From Erigeron canadensis (Eukaryota; Streptophyta; Magnoliopsida; Asterales; Asteraceae), in the NCBI RefSeq assembly GCF_010389155.1, contig NC_057768.1, positions 3,160,501 through 3,224,500 of the forward strand: a stretch of DNA of 64,000 nucleotides. The letters run 5' to 3'. Position 1 is the stretch's first letter. Every line of letters begins with the position of its first letter. Position numbers and translations under genes: made by a program. Below, one piece after another: positions 23,637-38,021 of this stretch. Below the pieces are notes generated by a model. It was not told the DNA's origin, made no database searches, and saw nothing but the letters and a program-made list of their open reading frames with translations.

Positions 23637-25114
23637 CTTCTCGTTTGCCTTCACGGCTGCATACATTTCACTCACAAGATTTCAGTTAAAAAAATAAAAA
23701 ATTTATAAACTATGAAATTTTTTTTCATGAAATTCACAAAAGCTAGCTAGCTAGATAAATTAGAGATTGATTAATGAATGAAGCATGTGATCATGTTGAC
23801 AATTATGGAGATATAATTAAGTGCTACAAAATTAATAATAACAATGAATTCAAGATGTGTATAAATGAATGAATGAATGAATATATAAGTACAACATCGC
23901 ATTCAGCGAAGGTTCGTTTACCGATTTAAGAGAAGCAGGTGGTGACAATTAAAGCCTTTTTATTTTCGTGTATCGAAATACACAATTCATAGTCAAATTA
24001 TAAATATATAAAATTTGTATTCAAATCTATAAGCATATAGTGGAAATTCGTTAATGATGTTACCTTTATATATGCAAGATCACAAAATGACAAAACAACT
24101 ATATATTTCCACAATGATAAAAAAGTATGATGAAGACACACGATCACATCTAGTTAAACTACTTCTGTATATGAAAATGAATATAACACTTCATAATCAA
24201 ATTTAAAAATACAAATATTTTGTTCATCATATTATAGATCCAATGGGAAAAAAGGAAACTAGATCATAAGAATCAAACAAATATTTGAAACAAAAAAGGG
24301 AGATAGAACACAAAAATAAATTTACACTTACGATTTGATATGTATAAGTAGTATTAATTTCCTTTCTTGTTCAAAATAAAAAACGTTATCAGCTGCAAAA
24401 ACAAAAGAATATTATATAGTTAAGGAAATAATCATATGTGATCAATTTATATATGTAATATGAGATATTCAAGTTGGGCGCATAAAGCTATATATTCTTA
24501 TTCCGATCTTTCATCATATTTGAAAAATCACAAATAATATGAATGACAAAAACAAAAAGATATATATAAATGAGATGAGATTCAACTTTATTTATTTATT
24601 AATTATACTGAATTGAATAACTAAGATAACAAAAGATAATAATTAAGGGAATATGTACGTACAGAGCCATTATAAAAAAAGTGTAAACCATTACCAGAAT
24701 ATTGATCACAACGTTATTCATATCTGTGTGCGTGTATATTTGTACATACTATATCGTCATATATCAGATATGTGTACGTATAATAATTATGCAAATAGGT
24801 ATTAATGCTAATGTTTATGTGTGTGTGTATATGTACGTATATGTGTATGAGAGTGTGTGTGTGCAGAATATATATAAATTCTACACCGTCCGATAGGAAA
24901 GATTGTTAGAATATGAGAGAGGGAGAGAGAGAAAGAAGAGATCGGATGAGGTTTCTCAACGATGATATAAATGCAATCTGAGTTACCTGTTTGTCCCTGA
25001 CTTTGTATACATTTTCAACGTTTTGTTCTTTATCTTTTATGTGTCTACTATAATAGATAAAGTGTATCTATTAACGATTTTATCTAATTTTTATATATTA
25101 AGAATATACGAAAA
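23637..25114. other. leader introns and promoter of the LBD gene
   Basis: On the minus strand, TTTTTGCAG (ending near 24394) and ATCAAATCGTAAGTG (near 24330) could border a small non-coding leader exon. A CT-rich stretch at 24900-24950 looks like a 5' leader. Long GT/TG-rich and TATG-rich simple sequence lies at 24720-24880. These exon limits are inference. Confidence 0.35.
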
Positions 25115-25606
25115 GTTAAATTAAGGACTCCTTATTTTAGGGACTGTTAGGAATTTTTTTTACCTCCTTCTCCGGCCACCACCATCATTATCTCTGACCA
25201 CTACCATTACCACCATGATCATCTCCGACCACCACCATGATCCTCCGGCGACCATCTCCGGCGAGACTTACACATGTGTAAGTAACTTACACAAGTTTTA
25301 AGTATAATTTTTTTTTGGTAGATCACCCATCACCGGTCACCCCTATGACCTATCACCCTCTATGACCTATCACACTATGACCTATCACCCTCAATGACCT
25401 ATCACCCCCACCAGCTTTGGTTTATGAATATCCTTAAGGGCGAAGCCCGCTCCGAATCATAATTTTTATTCAACTTACACCTTATACATGTGTAAGTCTC
25501 GCCGGAGATGTCGCCGGAGATGATCAGTGGTGATTAGATTTGATGAAAATGGACGGTCTAGATCGAGTCCCTAACAGTCCCTAAAATAAGGAGTCCCTAA
25601 TCTAAC
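25115..25606. mobile_element. MITE with 35-bp terminal inverted repeats and shared cargo module
   Basis: The ends share ACTCCTTATTTTAGGGACTG in inverted orientation. Inside, CTTACACATGTGTAAG palindromes flank a module (25318-25450) with five GACCTATCAC-type repeats and GGGCGAAGCCCG. The same module is in the elements at 4282 and 52491. CCGGCGA/TCGCCGG blocks add a second inverted pair. No protein is encoded. Confidence 0.7.
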
Positions 25607-25637
25607 ACACCCATATACATACATATATACATATGTA

Positions 25638-25806
25638 TAGGTTTTATGTAAACAAATAAAACAATAGTTTTTTCACCGAAAACTATCGTGCATCATGAAA
25701 ATCATCGTACATCCGTATATAATTGTTATGTGAATTTTCATACATCAATTTTACCATGATCTAAGGGTCAAGATCTTGTGTTATTTATTCTACAATTAAC
25801 AACCCT
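25638..25806 (-). mobile_element. TA-associated MITE, copy 2 (reverse, degenerate)
   Basis: On the minus strand it shows AAGATCTTGACCCTTAGATCA, TTGATG and the block ATGATTTTCATGATGCACGA, all shared with copies 1 and 3. Both flanks are TA-rich. Confidence 0.55.
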
Positions 25807-28800
25807 TATATCTATATCCGAACAATTTTTTTTTTCCTCATACACCTACTAAACTACTTAAACTAACTCTATTATTATATTTATTAATTAAACAATTTAA
25901 ATATCTCTATCTATTATTATACATATAACTAGTCTTAATACCCGTACGATGTACGCCAGCTAAAATAGATTGTATTATAAAGAAATTCGAATATGCCTCA
26001 TACATGATTTATAAGCATGAAATAAATTGTGGTTAAGTTAGGTTATAATAAACAATAATGATAAATATAATATATGTTTTGTTAAAGTTTTAGATTTAAC
26101 TTAAACTTTTAAAATCACATCAAAATCAAAACTTGTAAGCATAGAGGGTGACGAAAAATAACCTTGTAATTTCGGATCGTAAACTTAATATTTTCAAGTC
26201 TTCATGTTATTAAGTTATTATAAGTAATAGGAGTTGAAGAATTGCGGAAAAAAAAAACAATTTTATTAATGAGAAAACAATCGATCAAATAAGGTTATAA
26301 TGTGTTTTGTATCTATAAGCTAAGAGTTAAAGCTTAATTTTAAGTCTAATAAGGAAATTAAATCTATATACAATAAAAAAAACTAATTAAATAATAAACT
26401 AAATAAATTAAAAGGACACCTGTCGATTAAAGATTACATCAAGTGTCGTTTCAACAACATCTCAATCTTGTTTTAGTTTATTGTTGAATAGATAAACAAT
26501 CAACCACAATAATTGTTGATAGCTAATATAAACCAAAACACCAATAACTAATATACTGCAATTTTGAAATTTGAGAATTGTATTATAGCAACAAAACTAT
26601 AAACATTAGAATTAATCATAATAACTAAAATATCTCGAATTAAACTTCAAATGTCGAATTGACATTCGATGAAAACATTGTTAGAAACCTATAACAAATA
26701 AATAATTAAATAGATCTACATATAAGGTTTAGGTGGGTTGTAGACGTTTAATGGAATAGAAGTAGAGTTGTGTTAATATTAGAAAATATCTAATATTTAG
26801 ATATCATTGTATGAGGAGGATAATATTGTTAGATAATTATAATTATGATAAATAATTTACATCACGTATGACATGGATAATTTTTATTATGATCTATTAA
26901 ATTTAGAGGTTTATTAATTTAAGTCCAATATGACACGTGCCGTTAAAACATTGTGCCACATGCCATTTTAAGAGATATGCAATCTTGTTTTCGTTTATTG
27001 GTAGATATACCAATATAGAAATCTATTTATAACTTATATTTTTCAACCTTCAAAATAACTACATTAATCATTTAATATCATTTATTTTTAAACTAATAAT
27101 ATGGTACCCGCACGTTGCGACAGATACAATTGACACCACGTCATGATAGTTACCATCAACAGTACTATGCGTTGTGTTTTTTTTTTTTTTTGTGTGTGTA
27201 GAAAACAATACTATGTGTTTTGAATGTGTTTTCGTTTATAGGTGGTGGGTTGTGTGTGCTCATGGGATAGAGAATTAGGAGAGTATAAGCGTAATTTTGC
27301 CATGTGTATAATTTTCAACATTTAAGAGAGATAGTGTTATATTCTTTAAAAGGGATTGTAGATAATCATACTGGTAATACCGTTGCTGCCATTACCCACC
27401 GTCGGTACCACCATCCTCCACTCGTCGTTGCCGTGGTCATCACACCGCCATATCACACGTGCATGCATCTAGCGTGTATGAAAAGCACCTTTCTTTGTAT
27501 ATTACTAAAGCCATAACATTTGACTATTTGTAATTTTTATCGGATATTCAATAAAACGGTTAAGTAGGAAATGTTTTTGTAATGTCTTCGATCTTCAATT
27601 CTCACCATTGCTTGCAAAGTTGCTCCACCTCTTAATCAGTCTATATTATAAGTTTTTTAAAAGACATGCACTTGCTTTAATAATTAAAATTTTTAGTCTA
27701 GGGAGGATATATATCAATATCTAAAAACCTTTTATAAAGCATTTAAATTTATACTTTCATAATCTTCTATAAATCTTTAAAAACTTTTAAAAGAATAAAT
27801 ATGCCTTCACAACTTTAATTAATTAATTTATGTCGAAAACAGTATAACTTCTAAAGCTATATGATTAAAACATACAAGTCACATTTTTAATGAAATTTGT
27901 TTTAATATATTAAAATTGCATCATTCTCACAACCGTTGCCAATAAATGGTGGAGATTAAAACAGTCTTTCGGAAGAAAAAAAATATTACTAGCAAATACT
28001 ATAAGTGTATATAATATATAGATGATTGATTTATTGAACTCTAGAAGTTATTATGGGTTCAACGTACTATTATTAAAGACAATATGAAATGTTTATAAAT
28101 GGAGGTTATTTATGTATTAGAAATAAGATTTACGAGTAGAACAGTGTTAGCACTCAATTTGAGAACACAAAGCATAAAATATGTGAAAAAAATCATTAAA
28201 AACCGAAGGAGAAAAAACCCTAATGAGATCCGATATGACAGAACTCGAATAGTGATGCGGGATGTAATATCAACCACCACAGCAGTGCCACGTGACGGAG
28301 TGTCAACGCCTAATATTAGTTGAAAACATAAAACAAAAAAATTGTAAAAACAACCAAGAAAACCAGAAAAAAACACCTTAAATGATATCCGATATGACAA
28401 AATCCGAATAGTGATAATAGATGCAATATCAACCAACTGAACAGTCCCTGTGGTAGTGGCACTGCTGCGGCACTGTTCATAACAATGAGACTTAATGATA
28501 TTGTAATGTAATGTAATATTTTATCAAGCAGCTGGTCAACATAAACTAAAGAGTTAATTACAGAAATCGTTTCTATTGTGGACCTCCCCTTGTAGCTTTC
28601 ATCTCTAAGTTTGATAACAATTCATCGCGATAGCTGCCTTTGGCTCTACTCTAATTGGCAACGAGACTTTGGATTGATTCCTTCCTAACCTATGGGCTCA
28701 GGTATTATAGTTTTAGTCCAAAAATGTAATACCTCAAGCTAGGCAAAGAATATTACGAAAAAGATGAACTATATGAATAAAAGGGATTCGGTGAATCCAA

Positions 28801-29410
28801 CGTCAACAATCAGAAACAAAATGCATAATGCAAAATAAGGGGAAAATGAATCCCGGATCCATGTAAGTCCAAGCCCAAGTCCTAGCACAAGCATCAATCA
28901 ATTATTACGTCTTGGAATCACTTGATTACCTGAAAAGTGTACTAAACAAGGTCAACACTAGGTTAGTGAATTCGTAAGAATGAACGACAAGGATCTAATG
29001 TCAAGCTATCAGCAATATGATTAAGGATAAAAAGGGAAAGTAAAACACTTACAATAAGCCCTTAAAAGGCACAATGCATGCATTAGAGGTTTGCTTATAG
29101 CACAACCTTATCACACCATGTAATCACGTAATGAACTTACAAAAGATAGTTAGAATACACGTTATAAACAAGAACAACAAAAACGATAACAAAAGTATCA
29201 TACAAGCTCAATAATGTCACCATGTTAACTAAGTCCATCATATCAATGTCCTTAACACCTGTATTCACATAATGAACTACTCAATATAGTTCGAATAAAC
29301 ATAATAAACAAGAACAAGTAATAACGATATTAATAGGTATCGTGCAAGTTTTTTTAATGTCAAACATGCCCATCAATGTCCTTCAAATGTTCTCATGTCA
29401 TTCAAATGTC
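25807..29410. other. AT-rich repeat-rich intergenic DNA
   Basis: CTAG at 25929-25932 followed by CCGTACGATGTACG looks like a minus-strand Helitron 3' end. A similar GGTACCCGCACGTTGCG occurs at 27103. At about 28185-28436 a roughly 155-bp unit with CCGATATGACA and CGAATAGTGAT occurs twice in tandem; open frames of 74 (+) and 108 (-) codons across it have no recognisable domain. The rest shows nothing. Confidence 0.4.
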
Positions 29411-29515
29411 ATCAAGTACATATAGTACCCGTATAATATCATCAAGTACTTATAGTACCCGTATAATTTCATCAAGTACTTATAGTACTCGTATAATGTC
29501 ATCAAGTACTTATAA
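29411..29515. repeat. 30-bp minisatellite, 3.5 copies
   Basis: The unit ATCAAGTACTTATAGTACCC plus GTATAATNTC starts at 29411, 29441, 29471 and 29501 (partial), with few differences between copies. AAGTACTTATAGTAC inside the unit is self-complementary. Confidence 0.85.
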
Positions 29516-29689
29516 TTTAATATATGTTGATAAGATTTTGGGTTTTTAGATTTAGTTTTACTAATTTGGCCTAAAGTTAGATATTAAAAGTTAGGGAACA
29601 AAGTTGAAAGTGATGGTTAACGATACGTGCATGTAAAGCTGAAAGTGGTAGTCCAAAACTTACTTCACTGGAAAACTTTATTGTGAAAT

Positions 29690-29790
29690 TCCTTCAAATG
29701 TCCTTCCCATGTCTTGAACTCGAAACTTTCAACATGTAAAACTGGTACTCAACCATTGAGCTATAATTAATGAGAATAAGTACCCGACAA
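29690..29790 (-). repeat. tRNA-derived SINE head (second family)
   Basis: On the minus strand, TAGCTCAATGGTTGAGTACC matches a pol III A box with tRNA D-arm character, and TTTCGAGTTCAAGAC, about 35 bp on, matches a B box. It does not fold into a full tRNA. It is best read as a SINE head or tRNA-like remnant. Confidence 0.5.
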
Positions 29791-32700
29791 TTATCTTTTG
29801 ATCCGTCATTAAAGAGGATTCTTCTTTCCTTTAATAGTTACTTATAGCTCTTAGCCTCTCACAGATAATACAGTACTAAAGTGGATATTTCAAATTTGAA
29901 TTACCTTAAAGTTTTACTCGTAATAGCTAAATTGGAAAATCTATATGATTGATAACTTGTGAGTTACGTTGTGAAGTTTAAATTTATTTAATAGGTACAA
30001 ATTAAATATCACAATGGAGAATCTAGATTATGTTGTCTTAATTGGGTTTTGTATCTACGCTAAAAAGACCCCTCAATCAATACTAAGTAAGAGAAAAAAC
30101 CTTTAATAGTCCGCATAAAGGCACAACAACATATAAATGAAGACTTTGCCCCCTAAAGTCGAACCTAAGTTTTCCCAAATCCAAATTTCACATAAAAAGT
30201 TCCTTCAGCTAGGTTGTAATATACCTAATTAAAAATGTGTTTTCAAAACAACGTTTTTAAAAAGCATGTAAGTACATGTTTTCCAAAACTGCGTTGTCAT
30301 TGTTGAATAATCACTTTTTTATCAAAACATTTCTTTAGATTATTTGTATTTTACAAATGCAATAATTCAATAATAACCTCAAAACGTAATTTCAAACATC
30401 CTTTATATACATATAGCATAAAAACAGTTGCAAGCCCTTTTTGATAAGGCACAACACATGAAAACAAGCTTAAATTTTGGTATAAGTGATTATTTGTGCT
30501 TTAATTTTGGTACGAGTGATTATTTGTGCTATGTTTATATATTATTTTGATCGTATATCATCAGATGAGATGTGTTTTCAATGTAGTACTGCATGATAAT
30601 ATGAATCACAATAATATGAATCACGTTTTATGATTTAAGATTAAAAAATAATACATTATTACGTTTTTTATTGATAATATTTGTCAGTTAAGTTATACAG
30701 AGTAGTAAACAAATAATTTAGAATACTCTGTAGATGGAATTGAAATCATACTAATTGAAAACTTGATTAATCTAAAAGTTAGATAAAATACAAAATTACA
30801 AAGTACAAACTAGTGAGCTATAAGGCAAGCGATAACCCTTTTCACATCTACACGGCAAGCAAATATAGATTAGATGTCGCGTGAAACCGCGGGGTTCTAA
30901 ACTGTCACCATTTCTCACCAATAATACACTGCCAACATTTGCCAATGCATGAGGGCATTACTGTAAAATGTATATAAATGAGTATATAGACATATACTTG
31001 AACTTGTACCTTTTGCTGTGATATTAATCCAATGAGCATGATTTGAAGGTATAAAAATGAATTCCATCTTCAATAATGAAGAAGCCAAGATATCAGGGTA
31101 GTACGTAATTGACTAATATTTTTGGTGGTGTTATTTTCATCCTTATTTCCCCGAATATATACCCTTCAATTAGAGCGAAACGTTTTTCTTCTAACTTTTT
31201 GGGCTATAAACAAAATATATTGACTAATCTTTAAGAAAGTCAAGATGACAATTTTCTTTCCTCTTAGTTTCAAGTAATCCAAAACATAGTTTGGGGACAA
31301 CCTCCTAACTTTTTGGGCTATAACCAAAATATCATATATAATGGTGTTTTCTCTATGCTCTACGCCGGTTACGATGGATGCTATATGTCGCGCACAATAA
31401 GTTGAACAATTTTGGGGAGCATTTGAAGGCAAAAATGTTCTCTTAATATTTAGAAATAATTAATGATTCTCGATCCAAATGAGTTTAATAATGAAGATGT
31501 TATGAGTTGAAGTCCATATGTGACAAAAACTTAAGGTTTTATATATGTTGAACCATTTGCTTTTTCTATCTATCGTGGGTTACCTTTTGTCGGGAGTATA
31601 GATGATCGGTAAGCTATCTAATTACTGTTAATAAAAAATATAAAAGAATATTTAAAAGTATATCACCTTCTTGATATCTTAATCTTTAACTGACTTGACC
31701 CTCCTATATTTTTTTTTTTTAAATTGATTTACTCACATTATCCATCTCATTTATTCATTAATTTAAATATTTTCATCTGATATACTTATAATACATTTAA
31801 TAGAATTATTTACAATATATATCCTTTAACTCTTAAAACAACTACAATACATTTTTTATATCACCCCTACCGCCACCTCCACCCCCCGTCGCCACCACCA
31901 CTATCACCCATCGTTATTGCTATCACCACCGCATCGCGCAAACATATGACTATTAAAGTATAATTAGCGTATGCTCAATGTGAGTGTATTTAATTAGTAT
32001 GGATTGGAGGTGACAATAAATAATAACCCCATAAAATAAAATAAAAAATAAATAAGAAAGACACACACACTCACATGTGCATACATTTGACCAAGCGAAA
32101 ATAGTCTATCATCAAGACTTAAATTAATATTTACATGCTAAATCTCCTCGTAAATTAAACTAATAAACGTTACATGTTAACTTTCAACTACCAAGATAAT
32201 CAAAATAAAAATATTTATTTATTTCGTATATGTTTAGTCATGTCCGATGATCCACAATTTGACATAACTTTATTTATAGTGTTTGACGTGTATGTACTAT
32301 ATGATGCAGTTTTTAGTTTTGATATTTTATCGAAGAACTTGTGTTTTTAAAACTTTTGAGCTCAATTATGATCTTTGATTTAATCTTTAGTGTTTGAGCC
32401 ATTTTATTTTGTGAGAAACTGCATCACTATATGTCTATAACATTTACGTTATATATTACATGTTTTTCTTTTATTTGTTCCGAGAAATGTTCAATGTATC
32501 GTCTAATATAGTTATTTTATAATATTTTTTGCTTACATCATAAATTTTGTGTTTCTTATTCATATTTTTCTTCTTGATTTGTTGTAGAATTATTATATGT
32601 ATTACATTTTTGATAAAAAGAAGGTATACTTTGTTTCATTTTAGTACTTTTATATTTGATATTATTGATTATTGATATGTTTATTTAATTGGAACATTTG

Positions 32701-33099
32701 AGATAGTATAGTAGTATCAATTTTTGAGTTACTAACACGTTTGACATAAAACTTCTAAACTACCTTTTTGACCACGTTATTAATTAGTTATATGTGGGCT
32801 AGATTTGGGTCATAACCGTCTCAAATGAATCAAATATAAATTAAGCAAAAGCCCAACATTGCAAAAGGCCAAATGGGTTGAACGGCCCAAATGGATCAAA
32901 GCTTCTAAATCTCAGTTTAAGTAACACAGTAGCTTCGAACAATGTTTTGAAAACAGGAAGAAAAAAAAAGGGTGTTTGTGGGTCAATCCAGCCTGTATTG
33001 TACAATAAATGTCCTGTTACAACCCAAATTATCCAAGTTGCCCATCTTGCCACCTCTTACAAAATTCATGATTCCTATTTCAAAATCTTTGTACTGTAG
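29791..33099. other. AT-rich intergenic DNA with a degenerate short Helitron
   Basis: At 31822-31952 a sequence starting TCCTTTAACTCTTAAAACAA and ending in a GC-rich CACCGCATCGCGC stretch is a degenerate relative of the 62091-62272 element. Near 32304-32441 a small inverted pair (GATGCAGTTT / AAACTGCATC) may be another MITE. Otherwise featureless. Confidence 0.4.
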
Positions 33100-33254
33100 C
33101 CTGCGGCGATGTTCAAGGTCATGAAAGAGGTTCCTTCAATACCTGAAGCAATGTCACTAGACGGCAAAGATTTTTTAGGTTTTTTTGTTGTAAGTAATCC
33201 TGCAGAAAGGCCAACGGCTGACATGTTACTTGAACATAAGTTCTTGATGGTCTT
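33100..33254 (+). pseudogene. MAPKKK (MEKK/YODA-type) kinase C-lobe fragment
   Basis: After an acceptor-like CTGTAG the frame reads PAAMFKVMKEVPSIPEAMSLDGKDFL, then NPAERPTADMLLEHKFL. This is the end of the kinase domain (subdomains X-XI) of plant MEKK-type MAPKKKs, where GKDFL..C..RNPAERP and LLEHPF are typical. The segment between GKDFL and NPAERP reads GFFVVS and seems damaged, and HPF has become HKF. No glycine loop, HRD or DFG is found upstream within several kb. It looks like a single transposed or decayed exon, ending in unrelated sequence, although an open frame continues to 33522. Confidence 0.75.
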
Positions 33255-34096
33255 TTTAAGTTCCATGTTCAGTGTTTTTTTGTTACTGCAACATTATTCA
33301 GAGATTAAACGTTTTGTTAGTTTGGGTACAAAATCGATGAGAACATTCAAGATCACAGTAACCTTAATTGTCGATATTCACTTCATTTTAAGGGTATCTC
33401 TTTTAACACGTTACAAGCTCAGACAAAAGAAAATTAAGATACATATGTCGTTTTCAGCCCTTATTGACACCCAAGTTTTATCATATTGGGGTGCTCGGAA
33501 ATTTTCATCCAGAATCCTATAAAAATGTGAGAGGTGAGGTGATGTGGCTTTTCTGCTGTTTGTAGCATCATTTGAACTACTTTGTTGGCAAAGTTAAATA
33601 AATAAAATTAAGGATATCGTTTAGTTAACTGGGCAACCATTAGATTTGAGTACTTATATGAATACGTTCCTGGAAGCTCGAAAGTTCTTCTAAAATTACT
33701 TGACTGAAGTCCTTCTATCTCATTGATAAAATAATACTATGAATTCTTATAGAATATATGATTTATATGCATAGTTGCATATACGATAATGGAAACTTTG
33801 AGCAGCCATCGGGACCTGGTTCGTCTTACTGGAACTTCTATCAACTTGATACAACATTCTTATTATAATACCCGAGTTCATTGAATTGGAGATGCCTACA
33901 CTATAAGAACCATATCACTTTCAAGTGTAATCCTAGTGGTTTGAACTTCAAACTTCTTTTTGCATACTTAATGAGCACTAACTCCACTTAGCAACTTAAA
34001 CCCAGTTTTCAAACAAAAAAGTGCGATAAATTTCAGCTTGATGTCGACTAGTTCCAAACTCTTTCATAGTGGCACACCCACTAGACCAAAACCATC
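33255..34096. other. intergenic DNA upstream of the peroxidase
   Basis: The open frame continuing from the MAPKKK fragment to 33522 has no recognisable domain. The remaining sequence, up to the peroxidase TATA box, shows nothing assignable. Confidence 0.4.
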
Positions 34097-35709
<1,613 letters not shown>

Positions 35710-36165
35710 AAACTGGGTAACTTTTAGTAGTTTGGACTTTCAATATGAAACATGTTCATCTGTTTATCAAGAAGAATAAAAAAATTCCGAAGGAATGCTT
35801 GATATACATACATACATATATATATATATAGTAAGTATCTCGATCAATTTAGAGCAACATTTTCTTATAACACACTCAGCAAAACATCCAACATTTCCTA
35901 GTGAACACGTCGAAAATTTATAAGTTATTCCTTATTTATGGAAAAAGTTGATAAGTGGCAAACCAAACCACCCACAATTCGTTGTCTATTCATAATGTAT
36001 GGCATACCTGACTCACTCAACAGTTGTGGCTATATGGGGTGTCTTGGCTTGAACCACCCATTAACATTTGTGGCAAAGATGCCTTACCCGATATTAACAA
36101 TAGAGCTACTATACTCGCCATCATACTGGTAGAAATTATTGCATATCGATACATACATTCAGTGT
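35710..36165. other. convergent 3' region between peroxidase and WEB gene
   Basis: Contains a CATACATATATATA simple repeat (35807-35830). No gene is seen. Confidence 0.5.
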
Positions 36166-37122
36166 TCATCCTAACAAGTACTTCATCTTTCGAGCAAAGA
36201 AAGATTTTATTCCCTTAAAGATCGATCGTTTCTTTTGACCAACTTGTCTCTGATTTGTATCACCTTTTAGCTCTCTTTTAGCCATATCTTTGGCCCGAGA
36301 TTTTGGGAAAGGAGTCTGCGCTTTTGATCTGAAGCTCTGGACTCCTATCCCAGGCACATCGCCTTCATCCCTTTGGATTTTATCCGGCCTCTCATTTAGG
36401 GTGGCATCACTCAATTTTCTTAAAGCCATATCACGGCTTTCCTCAGCTCCAAGTCTTTGTTCAGTTGCTACAACCACCCGCCAATCAGCCAAAGACGCTT
36501 CTTCTTTGGCTCGTCGAGTTAAAGCAAAGTAGTCTTCTTGAGTTAGTTCAATAGTTGCACCATGGTCCGCCATCTGGGCACGTTTAATTTGCTCTTGTGC
36601 CACTTCAAGAGATGCACCATAGGCCTCGGCTTCTAACCTAACCGCTCGTAGAGTGAGCTTGAGTGTCCGTAGGGTTTGGCGTCTCATCTTGATCTCCATT
36701 TTCATCTTCAATCTAGCTCTCTTCCCTTCATTTACTTCAAGTTTAGTTTTTTCCATTTCTTCCCTTATACTTTCCGAAACTTGAGTCATTTCATTGATTT
36801 TAGTTCTTGCTTTGAGATCTTCTTCTTTCTTCACTCTAATACTCATATTAAGCGCCATGAGCTCGGATTCTAGCTTTGTAACAAGTACCATGTTCTCGGA
36901 TTGTTGTTTTGCATTGGCTAGCTCAGATTGTAGCTTCTCGAGCTCATCAATTAAAGGCCGAGAATCCAACCATGATTGCATGGCCTCATCCTTAGCTTGT
37001 TTGAGTTCTTCTTTAGTTCTATGAAGCTCTTCTATCTTGTCTGAAAGTACGTAAAGTTCTCTAGCTTTGGCTGTTGTTCTTTTGTAATCTTGATCATGAG
37101 AACTCATTATTTCTGGGTCCAT
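36166..37122 (-). CDS. WEB-family-like coiled-coil protein (DUF827 type)
   Basis: A single-exon protein of 318 residues, almost entirely charged helix. Residues about 10-240 form a long coiled coil rich in Glu, Lys, Leu and Arg (LYVLSDKIEELHRTKEELKQ...). The block LEAEAYGASLEVAQEQIKRA followed by LTQEDYFALTRRAKEEASLAD and then VATEQRLGAEESRD matches the conserved middle of plant WEB (weak chloroplast movement under blue light) family proteins. The C-terminus is basic and amphipathic (KKRSIFKGIKSFFARKM), possibly for membrane or cytoskeleton contact. WEB1/PMI2 proteins act in light-driven chloroplast movement, but short members like this one are mostly uncharacterised, so a precise role cannot be given. 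The ATG at 37122 is the first in frame; a second ATG lies five codons on. Confidence 0.75.
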   Translation of the reverse strand: MDPEIMSSHDQDYKRTTAKARELYVLSDKIEELHRTKEELKQAKDEAMQSWLDSRPLIDELEKLQSELANAKQQSENMVLVTKLESELMALNMSIRVKKEEDLKARTKINEMTQVSESIREEMEKTKLEVNEGKRARLKMKMEIKMRRQTLRTLKLTLRAVRLEAEAYGASLEVAQEQIKRAQMADHGATIELTQEDYFALTRRAKEEASLADWRVVVATEQRLGAEESRDMALRKLSDATLNERPDKIQRDEGDVPGIGVQSFRSKAQTPFPKSRAKDMAKRELKGDTNQRQVGQKKRSIFKGIKSFFARKMKYLLG

Positions 37123-38021
37123 ATTTTTTGTGACTTCCTTGAATCTTTTGTATCATGCATATATATATGAAGAATATATAATTGTGTTTTATTTAAAGGT
37201 TCTCATACGGCTTTTGGGAAAATTTTAGGAAGAAAATTGCATGGATTTCATCGAGTGTTGTCTCTAACAATGTCTATTTGTGAAAGGTAGGTAGTGAAGT
37301 TTCGGCTAATCCGGAGTTCGATTCAAAAAATGCATTGTCAACAACGACAATGATGTTTAATGATGTTTAATTATAATATTTATATAAAAATATTACGACT
37401 CTTACGAGTCAAGTCCAAGTTTTAAGTCACGAGTCAAAAAATTATATTTTCAGGTCGAGTCAAAATTTACGAGTAGACAATTATTTATATAACTAGGTTT
37501 CATTATGTCACAAAATACAACTTGAATGTCAAGTTGTTTTTCAAGTTAGAATCTGTATACGTATAAAGCGTAATATTGTGGATTATAATAGGAGATTAAC
37601 TTTGAAGATGAAGGTCAGAAGGTGTAGAAGTGATACCGAGAGTCACAAAAAATATGATGAAAAAAATATGAATGAATAAAGATGTTATGGTGAAGGAAAA
37701 AGGCCAACCCATTATGAGAAGTGATATCTTTTAGAGTTAGAAATTATTTTTAACAGGTAAAGTTCCTTGAATTAAAAAACAGATTTAGAAATAATGTTTA
37801 AATCTCAACTTTTTGATTTTAAGTTAATGATTAAAATCATTTAACTTTACTAATAAAATTGTTCAAAATTTTAAATATTTTTATCTTTAAAATCAACAAG
37901 GTGAACACATCAAATATATCAATAATAAACTATTAATTAAAAGTAAGACAAGACTCACTCAAGGATATTATTATATACATCATATATATATATATATGAA
38001 CTAAAATATTCATTAACATTA
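37123..38021. other. intergenic DNA; left part of a duplicated segment
   Basis: The stretch about 37680-38021 is related to 62010-62440: both have AAAGGCCAACCCA and end in CATATATGAACTAAAATATTCATT. At 37290-37350 a block with CCGGAGTTCGATTC is a possible SINE B box. Confidence 0.45.

Noticed and set aside
28110..28436. 108-codon open frame on the minus strand
   Set aside because: It spans a tandem duplication, repeats itself internally and shows no recognisable domain or gene context.
29411..29515. CRISPR-like array
   Set aside because: The 30-bp units are contiguous with no unique spacers, and the genome is a plant's.
29690..29790. Candidate second tRNA gene on the minus strand
   Set aside because: A- and B-box-like words are present but no acceptor or anticodon stem could be formed.
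33109..33522. 137-codon frame as a complete gene
   Set aside because: Only the first 50 or so codons match a kinase C-lobe; the remainder is unrelated, so I treated it as a gene fragment.
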